From assembly GCA_036852015.1 (NCBI GenBank), contig JAANDG010000611.1, positions 1 through 64,000 on the forward strand: DNA of 64,000 nucleotides, read 5' to 3'. Positions 46,890-59,275 of the stretch are shown in pieces. Both the position numbers and the translations under genes were made by a program. A model generated the notes under the pieces. It was not told where the DNA came from, did no database searches, and saw only the letters and a program-made list of their open reading frames with translations. Position 1 is the stretch's first letter; each line of letters opens with the position of its first letter. Origin of the DNA: Pelodera strongyloides (taxonomy: Eukaryota; Nematoda; Chromadorea; Rhabditida; Rhabditidae).

Positions 46890-49398
46890 GTTTGGAAGCT
46901 TTTCTCAACATTCTCCTCGAAGAGTAAGAAAAAGTAATTTGAATGTTGTCGGGTATACCTAGTCTGACATTCCTATAAAGGGAAGAAGCTGAATCGACTG
47001 ACAGCATCCCTAATTAGATAGATCCCCGTTGGGCACAAGAGTGCGTGCGATTGAGGCCAACCCTAAGTCTAATACTCTCAGTTTACGAAGAACGAGCCGA
47101 ACCTATGTTACACTACTTACGTACTTACTACTTAAGTACGGTACATTATACTTAGAAGGGGCCAACTATCCTCTTCTAATTGTAAGTCCAATACTCTCAT
47201 TATACGGAGAGCGAGCTCTGCTTTATATTATTAACTACTTACTTCTTACTACAATAGTTACTTACGACTTTCCAAATCTAACATTTTCGTCTTAGGAAGT
47301 ACCGAGCAATCCTTAGTGTATATGTATACTACCTGTTAATTGGTTTACAGTAGTTTCGAATGAGCATCTTACGAATGAAATGAGCATGAATCCCTAAACC
47401 TTAACCTTTTATGCTAAGTACGTAGGTAAGTGATCTAACTTATCGCTGTGTTCAAGATACTACTCCGTCGTATATGAGTATGTACGTATACTACTGACTT
47501 ACTTACCTTGCAGGGTCGACGCTGTAAATTCAGACTATTTCCCCCATAAAGAGTATATACACTGCATTTGCCCATTCCAAATTCTCACTCTTTCATATGA
47601 ACTTGGTGCTTTTGCACAGGAAATATACTTGTCAAAGGCATATCGTGAATACTAGGCCGTCATTCAAAAACACACACACCATACATATAAGCGTCGTGAT
47701 TTGCCTCAAGCGCATTTGAATCGCAATTGTCGTTTTTTTCGGTTTTTGGGGACTTGAGAGAGATTTAGAATTTATAGAAAGGGGGTAGTGTTTACACGGG
47801 CACATTTGGGTTTTGGGTTCGAAGGGGGAGCGAATTTTGAAAGATTTGGGGTAAGTTTTCGCTTAGTGCAGTCCTAAGTCATGCTAAATCTGTAGGTAAG
47901 GTTTTCTAGTTTGCCTTAATGACCAAGATAGAAAACTTCCTTTATGGTATCGATTTTTATCGTTTAATACCTAATAATATGCTAAAGAAGTATATAGTGG
48001 TAACTCATAAATAAGTCATGAGTCTTGACATCTTAAATTTTCTAAAGGATTCCGTAATTCCTGTTTCTATAGTCCAAAAACCTAGACGCTGATTGTGAGT
48101 CATCGTTAGAATGGGGTTCATAAGTAAGTATAACTAACTTCCGAGAGGCATATCACGATAATCTTTATAGTTAGAAGTGATTAAACATTTAACTTTTTTG
48201 GCTTTTTTAAGACTTTCTAAAAATTCTCCTAATTCCGGGTTCTCTAGCTGTCCAAAAATCTAGACGCTGAGTCATTTAGTAATCCTAGCACGCGCACGAG
48301 CATCTGCGTATGTATGAATAGGCAGTGTGCATTTGAATAATGTCCAAGCATTAATTCACGGATAATACCCTTTCCATGGATTCTACGTGGCTATAAACTG
48401 ATGTTTTTATGTGTTATTATTATGTCGATATGTTAGTTTACTGGTTTTATAGCTTCTGGATCTCTTTGAAAGATATCTCTTTCTTACCTTGTCTATTAAA
48501 AATGCATCTCTAGCTTTTTTCATTAATTGATCAATGGATTAGCATAAAATATAGAAACATGTTTCCCCCATTTTAAGCTGCAAATCCTACAGTAAGGTCG
48601 CACGGGCTTGAAGGGATGAAGGGATGTAATTTGGCATCCCATACATGCACGCACAATTAGTGTATATTGTCTACCGTATCCAATTTAATACTTTCGGGGT
48701 GGAATTTTACAGGATAATTGGCCGCAATTGGCGCCCGCTTTAATGTTTACAATGTTTACAGCTAAAGGTTTCCGCATCCGGTATGTGCTTAGGTTACGGT
48801 AGTCTGGTATCCTGTCAGATACCTCTACATAACAGTACCGCAATCATTTTTGAAACTGTATTCATTTTTGTCTACTATGCTGATACTTGAGACTTGACAC
48901 TGCTGCCTTCACCCATAAGCACAACATTCACGAATAATCCTAGTAACTCTTAGCTTAAACCCGGTAACCACCTAACCATAAGTATAGACATCTTAACAAG
49001 TTCCTCTAAGTGTGTATCTTAATTATGAACCTTATCGTCGGTTTGCACAATAATGATAATATCATTGCCACCTTTATATTTACTAAAAAACAATCTCGCA
49101 TTTTTGGAATGAAATTTCAGCAGCCAATAGGCAATTATCTCAAACTTGTTAAAATGTTCCTCGTTATATAGATAGCCATACTAATGCGATATTAGCCCTG
49201 GGCATTCCCTTTGAGTATTAGCCGGTGAGCCCCACCCCCTCCCTTGGGAGAAAATTTATGACATCTATGCCATTTGTGGGGGTGCATGCGTTTCATTACC
49301 ATAATATAAACCCCTGCCCCTGCGGTAAGCGGTCATGGAAACGCAGTATGATTTATGAATCAACGAATATTTTTGTGCAATGCTATTTCATTGTGATG

Positions 49399-49561
49399 TT
49401 AAACTGAAACACAGCGAGTACACCAGCATTCTTATGCAGCTTATGCAAATGACCATAAATTAGAATAAAAAATTGAGCTAAATTCGAGGAAATTAGCATC
49501 AATACGTATGAATTCAGTGGTCCACGATACGTTTCAAAAACCGGCCGGTATTTCGCTTTAA
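49399..49561. repeat. Foldback/MITE family A copy
   Basis: Left end degraded; right end CCGGCCGGTATTTCGCTTTAA intact. Confidence 0.82.
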
Positions 49562-50479
49562 CCTAAATATTTAAATCTAGTTCAAATTCAATCTAGAATG
49601 TCGAGAACTCAAAAATTGCTGACTGGACCATACACACACTTGAATGAGAGTTAGGGCCAGTTTGGGCCCTGTTTTTGTCTCGAATTGGGTTTAAGAATAC
49701 CTGAATGTCCTGAAGTACTTGTGTGCGGTTTTGGACAATAGACTGCTTTTAGGTCCTTGGGTCTTAGAGTCTCTTAGTGAACAACATGTATTGTTTTCTT
49801 TTATTTTTGTTGTTAGTTATTTTGAGGTCCATTTTTTTGGCATTTAGTTTTAGGAATTAGCATTCGGTTTTAAAATTACCAAAACAATAATAAAAGCGAT
49901 TTTATAAAGTAGAGTAGGTTTAGGTACTATACGTTATGCCTTATGCCTAACAGTTTCCGCTACTAGATACGTATCAATGTTTCTCTACTAATGGCCCAGG
50001 AACAAACAATTGCTTTAGCTTTAGATGGTTTTACTGTCAATTAACTGTCTAATCTTGGGTATTATATATTTATTGTTTTATAAGCTTGGTTCGTCTTTCA
50101 AAAAAGAACGTTTATTGCTAGCTTTGAATTCTTTAGGTCATCACTAGTATCATATTACTACTGTCTAACAGACAACTCTGCACTATACTTAGATATCGTA
50201 TGTCAATTACACTGCAAAAGTATGGTATTTTTGACGAGTTTGAATTTTATATCGTCATATTTCATATTATGATTACCTATTATTGTTATATCATTTGCAT
50301 CACTATGGATGGTCAATTAATGTTCAAACATATCGACTATAGATATAAACTCTCTTTTAAATATTTCTTTTAGATGCAATTTTCTATAGTATAAAATGAA
50401 GCTATAAATTATCACTTTCATTAAACAAGTTATGCCTGTAGATATTCTTCGTGATTAATAAATTAGTTATTATTCTATA

Positions 50480-50575
50480 ATTTTCAGGGTTTTGCGCCGA
50501 ATCTAGTCAGCGGCATCGCTCAGCCGCCCCGCCCGCACGCAAACAGCCATACTTTTCATCGTGGGAAGCGCAGTA
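50480..50575 (+). other. Candidate trans-splice acceptor and 5' UTR of BAR-like gene
   Basis: ATTTTCAG ends at 50487 and is followed by 88 nt of unusually GC-rich leader before the ATG at 50576. Confidence 0.4.
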
Positions 50576-53500
50576 ATGAACCGCCGATCCGCGGGCCCCA
50601 CCACTAATGCTACAGGTAATTGTCAATTACCTTATAAATAAATTACATCGTTAGTATTTTACTAGCCGTAATTGTCAATTAGCAGGTAATTGTCAATTAC
50701 CTTGTAAAATAAACCTTATAAAACTACTTTATTCACGCATACCACTCAGATACAACATCAATCAAGTAAATGGAACAAATGCGGAAGGTTTCTAGCGTCG
50801 GCTAGAAATACATCCTTGGTATTTTAATATTAGATTACGCTTTATTAATAATATAAATATAAAGTTCAGGCTGACGACCCTCCTATATGATTCGAAATTG
50901 CATTTTTGTGAGTCTGAGTGAGCAAAAAATTCTTTCTAGATTACTATACTTTTAAGAAAGGGATGTATAAAAATATTGAATTCAGTTTAAAACAAAATTT
51001 TAGCGCGCAGTCCGCCCATGATCACTGAGCGCCGCGCGCATTCCACAAGTAAACTGGGCGCGCTATTTCGTGGCGAACAACCGGAGAACAAACTACAGGA
51101 TGCGCTGCAGGATCTCGCGATTACGACGTGAGTTCCATATATCAAGGTTATAACCACGAATGCATTCTTATAGGGTCAGACGCATAAAATGCACTAGTGC
51201 TGATTTTCTAGCTTAGGCCTAACGACCTTGAAACTGAAATTCATCCATTTCTAAGCCTAAGCCTAATCTTCATTGTTTGAATTTTACATGTATTATCCTG
51301 CAAAACAGCCAAACATTTGTTTTCCGTAATAGGTAGAAGGGTCAAAGTAAGAGTTCAGTAATCTGAAGAACCATCTCATATATTCATCAGAAAAAATTGT
51401 TCAGAAAACTAACCCTAAAAGCCGCCGAGTGCCAGAGGCGCGGTGCCGCGAAGCTAGCCGATTGGGCGCGGCACTCGCGCAATGCCGCCATCGATGACGT
51501 CATGGCTCAGACGGAGAACATCTTTCAACTGCACGGAGATAAGATGGCACAGTTCGCCAGGGACTATGAGCATTTTGTGCTGGTTGGATATGTATTTTCT
51601 CCCTCTCTCTCTCTCTTTCACTTTCACTCTCGCGTTGCACTCTGTCTATGTCCCTCTCCTTTCTCTCTTTTTATTTAGTCCCCTCTCTTCCTCTTTCTAA
51701 GTTTCTTTGTTTCTTTAATCAGTTACCCTCTCTCTCTCTGCATATTATCCTCTCTCCTATTCTCTTCTTGCTTATGCTAATTGCTTTAATTTCAGCAATT
51801 GAGCAAAATGTCCGACGCGGAGAAAGCGGTCAGCAGTGCGGAAAAGAAGGTTGATCACCTCAAAGATCAGGAAAAGAGATTGAAGAAGGTAAGCGATCCA
51901 GTGCGAGCTTTGCAGGCGATATGACAGTGTGTAAGGCACTATCAGTGGACTTTAAAGCGAAATGCCGACCGGTTTTTGAAACGCATTGCGGACAGCCGAA
52001 CTCTTACTTATCTATGAAAAGTTGCTCGAATTTAGCTCGATTTTTTTTTATTCTAATTTATGTTTATTTGCATAAGCTTGATAAGAATGCTGTTGTACTC
52101 GATTGTTTCAAAAACCGGCCTGCATTTCGCTTTAATATGTTTATTGGTGCGAATTCTTTAAAAATTCCGGGACAGTCTGAGATTCAAAAGTCAAGGAAGT
52201 CATTTGCTGGATCGACCAAAAAAAAGAAGAACTGTACATAAACTTCGTTTCAGGAAATTCGCCGAGGTCCGGGACTATTTGGCAGGCGACCGCACTCCGA
52301 GCTGGAATCGCTGAGGGCCAAACTCACAGAGGTACAGGGTTTTTTCTTCCTCTATTTTCATACATTAATAATTATCTTACTTTTCTTTTTAGTTGCGGAT
52401 GCTACCGCAGGTATCTATATCAACTTCGTTACTTCTTATCCCCCCTTTCTAAATTCCTTTTTGACCTTTTTTTATACGGAGGCTACTGATGCGAGACATG
52501 ACAAGATGAATTTTTCGCGCGCGTTTATTGCTAAGTTATATTTTCACACTTTAGTTATATTTTCAGGTGCAACAACAACTGGAGATGGCCGAGCGTAACT
52601 TGTCGGACACCCGCGCTGAGATGGAAGTCGTCAAGATGTTTAGATTTAGACTTGGAATGCAGGTTGGGTTTGTATCAGATTGAAATTTATTTATTTATTT
52701 ATTTATTAAATAACACCACAGGGTGTGCATCACAATGAAATGATGAAAAGAAAGTAGATATAACTCGTCGTGTTGTCGTTGATTAGCAAACATGTGATTT
52801 GATAATAAAACAATGGAAATCAAGCGTAATGTATAGGTAATGGTGTCAGGCATTTCAAGTTTTGCAAATATTTGCCGCGATCGTATGCCGCGATATATCT
52901 TGTTCTGTCGTACACCAGAGGCCATATTCACCACTCAATTCCCAATGGGGAATTCCCCGTCTTTTTCTCTGCGTCTCTCACATTAGAATGCTATTTCTGT
53001 CCCTAGGGAATATTTCCCCGAGGGAATCGGAGTAGTGTATATGGCCTATGAGCCCGTATTCACCAACACAGAGGGAGAGGCTCACGAGCGCTATGAATCT
53101 CTTCTGTGCTCGCACTCTCCACGCAATCTTTAGCTCCCTGGGGAGGCCAGGGAGGGCTCCCTGCCTGTTGGTGAATACGGCCTCAGCTTGACACTAGCTC
53201 GAGTTAGTGGAGGGGATCCTAGCCAATTTTCTTAAGATGTGAAAATGTGGTAAGGTTTATTTAGCTCCAGCTTTAAGCTTCAAGTAAATTACTGGCCCTC
53301 ATTTCACTCCAGTTTAGTTTGTTTTTGTTTATCATAGCTGTGACAGGCAGTAATTGGTAACCGTTGTAAGAAAATCAAGCCTCCTTGATTAAAGGGTCAG
53401 GCCCATTTCAACTGACCCCTATTTCTGATGATTCCATCTGATTCTCCATGTCAAATATAGTAGGATGCAATATTTTTCTAATTTTCAAGCGCAAAATTCA

Positions 53501-55608
53501 CACACTATTCAGCAATTTACCGTGGGCAGTCATACCCAACTATCTATCGCAGTTGGCACGCCCATTCGTGCTGATTGGCCAAAATCGCAATTGCCACGCC
53601 CAATAGAGCATATTGCCCAATTAGCGCGAAGGGGCGTGACAACTGCGATAGAAAGTTGGGTATGACTGGCAATAGTAAATTGATGAATACTGCGTGATTT
53701 TTGCGCTTGAAAATTAGGAAAATATCGTACCCTACTATATTTGATATGGAGAATCAGATGGAATCATCAAAAATAGGGGTCATTTGAAATGGGCCTGACC
53801 CTTTAACGGTACGGAATAAGACATATTTTTGTGGAATTATTAGCAGCAAACACAAGTTCAAAGATCAGCTATTAAAAAAAAACAGTGGCTTATTTTTGAA
53901 AAGTTATAAACAGAGTGAAAAAAGACGCAGTCCCTCGGAGAAGAAGCAAAAAGGGCTAGCCCCAATATGGAGATGAACACGCAAACTACATTCCCTAATG
54001 AATTGTATTCTAGGGTATCGCCGACGCCTATATGCAGTATGCGTCCACCGCTGCGGCTATATTTGGTTGCCAACGCGAAATCACCGAACTTGTACCCGCT
54101 ATATCAACGCAGGATGTTAGAAGACTAGTGTACGATGGATCGCCAATCACTAGAGAAAGAGTGGAGCACCTGAGAAGGTAAATTCATATTTATTCATATT
54201 TACTGTATAAAATTATGGTCCCATCATTCCCACAGGAAAACGAAATAATAGCCGAAACCACAAAAAAAGTCATTGGCCCATCACCAAAATTTTCGTTTCA
54301 GATCACTAGAGTCACCGCATGAGGTTGCCAAACTGACGCAGCAAACCAGCCAGCTTGTTGGAAACCCGCGCCGCCGTAGTGAGCCAACGCGTGTGCATCG
54401 CCGCGAGATCAGAGAACGTGAGCGTGAACAGCAACAACGCATGCATGGTACCCCGCCGCCACCATATACGCCTACGGCCCCACCGCAGTCCGAAGTGGTA
54501 GGTTTCTACTGATTAGAGTGCATAACTAGAAGCCCCATACCCATATAAAGAAGCCCCACTAGAAGACGACCGAAACCTTTCATTACCGTTTTCCTTTTTA
54601 AGACTGTTACACGGTTCGGAACTTCGTTTGTTGCTCACTTACGTATTTTGTTAACTTAATTTAAAATAAGATAATTTTCAGCGTGAATCTTCCACGTCCA
54701 GCACCAATTCCGCATCGCATTTGCATCCTATCCCGTCGGCCAATCAGAGTTCGAGTTTGTTGACTCCGCCCTCGTTGACGACCACGCCTTCTTCTCGCCC
54801 CTCCCATTTTCAGCCGGCCAGACAGACTGTGACGTCATTGTCCCCGCCCACCGCAGTGATCACGCCCACTCGGTAGGTACAGTTATTTAATTATTAATAA
54901 TGGTTGAAAGATAGTTGGGTTCAGGAAAAATGCCGTTTGCATTAATGCAATAAATAAGCTCGCATTCTGAGGTTAATTTGTGGTGTAGCGATAGTGCGTT
55001 CTGGGTTTCCGTAATAACACACATAACACAATAATTTTGATGAGTAAGACACTTGAGAGTGAGAGCATGTTTTGAATATTGTAAGTGACATTATCTTTCA
55101 ATAAACGGTTATGCTTTAGCCCGGCGCACCTTCAACCGATTCCCTCTCAGACGTCTTCGTCGGCTCTAGCCCAACTGGCCGGCGCATCGTCTGTGGAGAT
55201 GAGAGCGGATAGAGACCAGCGAAGGGAGAACCGACGGTTGGTCGCAACTTTTGAATTCATTTATTTATTTTTCTTGTGAGCAACTAACAATGTTTACAAG
55301 TAAATGAAAACAAGTGTACATAAGGTGAATCATTACAGAGTCCAACCAAAAGAAAGCTCAATTTGAGTGGTTTCTTCTGGTGGAAGAGCATTGAGGCAAT
55401 ACTACACGTACTAAAATATTAATGAGTTGAGTTATGAGAACGAGAGTATACAGTTATAGTATTTGTATGCATAAAGAGACTTTCCGAGAAGAAAATGAAA
55501 TAAATCAATAATTACTTACTAAATTCCAGCTCGCTCCCGCCATGCGGCTGTTCGGCTCGTCTTTATCCAGAACTACCGCCGAATCCATATCGATCGGCTC
55601 GCGAATGA
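50576..55608 (+). CDS. BAR-like coiled-coil protein, Pil1/LSP1-type, with Pro-rich tail
   Basis: Exons: 50576-50615, 51004-51127, 51405-51582, 51796-51888, 52254-52331, 52393-52410, 52567-52662, 54014-54177, 54302-54497, 54682-54872, 55120-55236, 55530-55608; all phases join, 457 aa. Residues about 25-265 are helical and charged: [42 protein letters not shown], then long heptad-like segments ([23 protein letters not shown]) and a closing VYDGSPIT. From memory, this order resembles the fungal eisosome proteins Pil1/LSP1, whose BAR fold bends and stabilises plasma membrane furrows. That assignment is inference; a FAM92-type BAR protein is the alternative. The tail is basic, then Ser/Thr/Pro-rich, with PPPY at 316-319, a possible WW-domain ligand. 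Exon 52393-52410 is an in-frame 18-nt microexon (L-R-M-L-P-Q) that may be optional. In exon 3 the second of two AGs (51404) fits the phase. Confidence 0.82.
51600..51760 (+). repeat. CT-rich intron microsatellite
   Basis: Interrupted CT repeats filling the intron after exon 3 of the BAR-like gene. Confidence 0.85.
51952..52135. repeat. Foldback/MITE family A copy in BAR-like gene intron
   Basis: TTAAAGCGAAATGCCGACCGG to CCGGCCTGCATTTCGCTTTAA. Confidence 0.88.
52920..53190. repeat. Two adjacent small foldbacks in BAR-like gene intron
   Basis: First: GAGGCCATATTCACCACTC to GAGTAGTGTATATGGCC (52918-53048), with CCCATTGGGGAATTCCCC-type repeats inside. Second: GAGCCCGTATTCACCAACAC to TGTTGGTGAATACGGCCTC (53050-53185). 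Confidence 0.75.
53389..53806. repeat. Long foldback, family C, in BAR-like gene intron
   Basis: TTAAAGGGTCAGGCCCATTTC to GAAATGGGCCTGACCCTTTAA; full-length copy about 200 nt before exon 54014. Confidence 0.92.
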
Positions 55609-56968
55609 ATATTGATTGATTTATCGATTATTGATCCAATATTATCAGCCAATTTTACTGATAACTTTATCACTGATATTCTATCAGTTGTATGCCTTTT
55701 TATCAGCTTTAGCTTTGGCTGTAATCTAACGTAGTCTTTGTCAATTTGGAAAGCCGGTCAATTTCAGCTGTAGAGTTCTTTCCTCTTATTGTACTTCATT
55801 TTATATTTTGGTTGTGATCTTTCGAAACCTCTCTTCTTTCAGTTTACAACATTCTAACAATGAAAAACAAACCTGTGATTTGCAATTTATTTTTATGTGA
55901 GAGTACCGTATTCAAGCCCAAGCTTAAGCCTAAGCCTAAACATGTAGCAGAGTGGTACCCCCTACCGTAGCTTATTCGTTAGCAGTATAGAGGGCCGTAT
56001 TCAAGCCGAAGCCTAAGCCTAAGCATGTAGCAGAGTCTTACCCCCTACCGTAGCTTATTCGTTAGCAGAGCGCTATAGAGCGTAAGAGAGATTCTTCGCT
56101 ATATAGTGTTGAATACAGATCAAGGCTTTGGGGTCTTTACGAGACAGCTTACCCTAAAAACAATATATGCCCTGCTCGCTTATCGATTGTATATTGCTCG
56201 CGTTATCGATTTCTCGTCAATAATTTGCCCTTTTTTTATGATTCGCTTCTTTTTCAATCCCAGAAATAATAATAATAATAATTGATTGTGATAATGTACT
56301 GTCTCTCCTATCCTATTTTTATAATTTTAAACTCTTATTCTAAAAGCGCTTTATCTTTTGAGTCATTTATCAAGTCGTTATTTTGTTTGTAATATTTTTT
56401 ATATTGAGTATGTATTTTAATAATTCCACCCTGATTGTAAGTAAAATGTAAAATAATATTATATGTATATGAAACTAGCTACGTAGTTTCAACTTTCAAA
56501 CGATCACTTTAACTTTCGTAATTAATAGATTGCCATAAAAACCATGTTCGAGCATAATAATTTAATAATTAGCAATTGCATCTTTCACAATACTTGCAGC
56601 TTATTTTTATCTTATTGTTTATTGTAATAAATCGCAGCTTTTAAGATTGCAAGCTGTGTATCTATATTGTGTTATGTTGAAAATAAACATTGTATGAAAC
56701 GAAAGAAATAGCACTGGGTTCTACATGGCTGTGACATTGTTGGAAAAAAAAAAGAAATTTTGTCGTATGCAAGTTTTCGATTGACTCATCAAGTAATTGA
56801 GGTTACATAGTAACTTACAGTAACATAATCATATCATCGTCCACATAAGGTCTAATTATTTGATCAACCAGCTCATAAATACATGTATGCAAACTTTTCA
56901 GGTACCATCATTTTCCACAGAAAACAATTTATTGTAGTTTGTTGGAGAGAAACTTTTTAAAGATATAT
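55609..56968. other. Convergent 3' spacer of the BAR-like and secreted-protein genes
   Basis: The two genes point toward each other here. Holds a two-unit tandem repeat and AT-rich sequence; AATAAA at about 56686 is a candidate poly(A) signal for the BAR-like gene. No exon seen. Confidence 0.5.
55906..56062 (+). repeat. Two-unit tandem repeat with telomere-like AAGCCT
   Basis: CCGTATTCAAGCC, AAGCCTAAGCCTAA, ACATGTAGCAGAGT, ACCCCCTACCGTAGCTTATT and CGTTAGCAG occur twice, about 85 nt apart. Confidence 0.8.
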
Positions 56969-58673
56969 TTAGTGGAAATCGACGTTTAAACTCCAGCAAG
57001 TGGTCGTGTTCCTGTAGGTTTTCTGGTCGAGAACCTGAAATAGTTCGTCTAGCTATTCGGATGAGGTCCACCATTTTAAACCATCTAGAATTTTGCGCAC
57101 GGGCTTTTGTTAGGTTTTTAGGTAAGAATTTAGTGGAGGAGACTTTATTTAATCTTCGTCCGTTGCATTGCATGCATTTTAGTGCGCTTTACAAGTATTA
57201 CGCTGAGGAGCCTACACCATGCACCATTGCAGCATCCGATTCGTGTGCGAGTACAACGCGGCACACTCTGATACGTTAGTGCTGCGACATATAGAATATT
57301 TTGATGAGTATTACGCAGGGCCCACCGCTAGCACGATTGCCGCATACGATTTGTGTACGAGTACCAAGCGGCACACTCTACGTCGTACCTTCGTACATAT
57401 AAAATATTGAGACGAGCTGTACGCAGGGACCACCGCGAGCACGGTGGTCCCTGCGTACGTTTTTGTGCGAATTCGAAGCGGCACACTCTACTATGTACCT
57501 TGATCTCTTTCCTCACACTCTCGCATACGGTACTCTTTCCCTTGGCGGAATCCAACTTGCCACACTGGTCCTTCTGGAGACAGTTGTAGAGGGCGTTACC
57601 ACCTGTTGTCATCTCGTATCTGAACGAGCAACAATTTAGTAAAAGATAAATATAAATACAGATCATCCCTTATTGAACCGAAATCACCAAAATGGTGAAG
57701 TGACATGCTAGCTAACCTCACAACATAGCAACATATAGCCTCTCGATGGTGTGAAACCCATTCTCTTCATTGCAATGTGTTCCTAACTAGCACTACCAAA
57801 TTGTTACATCAAAAATGTCTACAACAGAAACCCAAAACGAACCCTTTTGGTTGTATTCTTAACCTGCGTGGCGTGTTCAAAGTTTACTCATGTTACTTTT
57901 ATATATTTTTATGAAAAAAACGGCACTGACTTGATTCGCTGACAGCAGAAACATGTGTCGGCGGTAGGGTTGGGTTTCTTGGCGTCAGAGGAGAGACCGA
58001 ATGGACAGTGAAGAGTGCCTTCATCCTTTCGCGCGAATTTCTGAAATTAAGCTGCGTTTGGACACTGTATAGGAGCTGCGTTTGGACACTGCATAGGAGC
58101 TGCGTTTGGACACTGCATAGGAGCTGCGTTTGGACACTGCGGAGCTGCGTTTGGACACTGCGGAGCTGAGTTTGGACACTACGGAGCTGCGTTTGGACAC
58201 TGCGTTTGGACACCGTTCGGACACTGCATGAAATTAAGCTTAGACTTTGAATTGAATACTTATGCATACTGTTAGCATTAATTTAGAAGGGAGCACGTAT
58301 AGAGTTGCGTAAGGATACTCTATAACTTGGATTAGTATGGAAGACTCTGAAGCAGCAGACACGCAAAACTGTAAGACAACAATGTAAAAAAATGCAAAAC
58401 TCATTGGAATACGCAGAAAGTGGACTCCTTTCTTATATCCTTGTTCTCGTTTACAGTGTATAAGACACAATATGATTGTCGCTTTGCAAAACTAGTTCGC
58501 TCTAACTACATCAGAGAATTAACCAGCGTCCCAAACAGAACACGAGAACCGAAATAAGTGATGACTTGATAAAACCTTACGTTGGATATGAAATTTCTGC
58601 CTTCCGTTCCTGGTCCCGATAAACCTGAGCAAACGCAGACGACGACGGCCAATGCACAGAGAAGGGTTCTCAT
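56969..58673 (-). CDS. Secreted eight-cysteine protein, 129 aa
   Basis: Exons in transcript order on the minus strand: 58673-58581, 58040-57931, 57619-57499, 57034-56969; phases join and the last ends in TAA. The start MRTLLCALAVVVCVCSGLSG is a clear signal peptide, so the product is exported. The mature part has eight cysteines (L-H-C, D-T-C-F-C-C, Y-N-C, D-Q-C, T-V-C, T-T-C), enough for four disulfides, with basic residues between them and no membrane segment. No known family was recognised; a small extracellular or secreted effector-like protein is an inference from size and cysteines only. TTATTTTCAG on the minus strand ends 9 nt upstream of the ATG and could be a spliced-leader acceptor. 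Intron 1 holds a tandem repeat of about 23 nt and intron 3 a tandem repeat of about 110 nt. Confidence 0.75.
57190..57498 (+). repeat. Three degenerate units of about 110 bp filling intron 3
   Basis: TATTACGC, AG(C/G)ACGATTGCCGCATACGAT-type and AAGCGGCACACTCTAC segments recur three times in order. The last unit ends at the exon 3 donor. A local hairpin GGGACCACCGCGAGCACGGTGGTCCC lies at about 57426-57451. Confidence 0.7.
58062..58225 (+). repeat. Tandem repeat of GGAGCTGCGTTTGGACACTGC
   Basis: About seven units; the first three carry a CATA spacer and later ones lose it or are shortened. It lies in intron 1 of the secreted-protein gene. The minus-strand frame reading V-Q-T-Q-L repeats is an artefact of this array. 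Confidence 0.9.
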
Positions 58674-59151
58674 TTTAACCTGAAAATAAGGATGATTTAA
58701 TGTATTCACGTGAATTTTGAAGTTCCCCTTGATGGAGAGGGAGGAGAGAAAGGGATGGATATGTCGTGGAACTGGGATAGATGGAGAACAGTGAGCGCGA
58801 GAGCGGTACGGAAAGAGAGACAGAGAGAGAGGGAGAGAGAGAGAGAGAGAGAACCGAGAACGACTTTAATGTTACAGGCACCGGGATACCGTTACCGTAC
58901 AACCGGAAAAAAGAAAGCATTCAAAAATAAGTACAGACAAGGAGTTTCATCCGATGACAAGCCTATGAGGGTTAGAATGACTGATCGAACGGAAAATCCA
59001 TAACATTTATTTGCCTATTCGCCAAAAAACCGAACGCTTTTGACCGAGATCAAAAGCTGGCAAACCATTGATCTGATAAACCATATTATGCAAACATTTG
59101 CGGCAACATCAAAAAAGCAAGTAGGAAAATCAATAAAATGAAGACAATTGT

Positions 59152-59275
59152 TGGTGGTGGGTGCCGTTTGCATAATGGTAAATGCATTGGCCGGGATACC
59201 TGAACATGCGGGTTCGATCCCCGCTCGACCGAAACCCCAATTGTTTTGTTTGCAACCAAAATTTATAAAAAATGA
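59152..59275 (+). repeat. tRNA-derived SINE copy
   Basis: GGGTGCCGTTTGCATAATGG with TAAATGCATTGG (A-box region) and GCGGGTTCGATCCCCGCTCG (B box and T arm), then a tail with TTGCAACCAAAATTTATAAA. Same head and tail as the minus-strand copy at 31165-31275. Confidence 0.78.

Larger units (their letters stand above)
37710..50487. other. 12.8-kb gene-poor stretch
   Basis: No supported coding gene on either strand. It carries five family A copies, one strong foldback, CT microsatellites and a tRNA-like fragment. The area around 47030-47500 is locally rich in short ACTTACT/TTACG repeats. It may contain the promoter or 5' non-coding exons of the downstream BAR-like gene. Confidence 0.5.

Noticed and set aside
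58021..58267. Minus-strand frame reading repeated V-Q-T-Q-L
   Set aside because: It is the 23-nt tandem array in an intron of the secreted-protein gene, and all three frames stay open for that reason.
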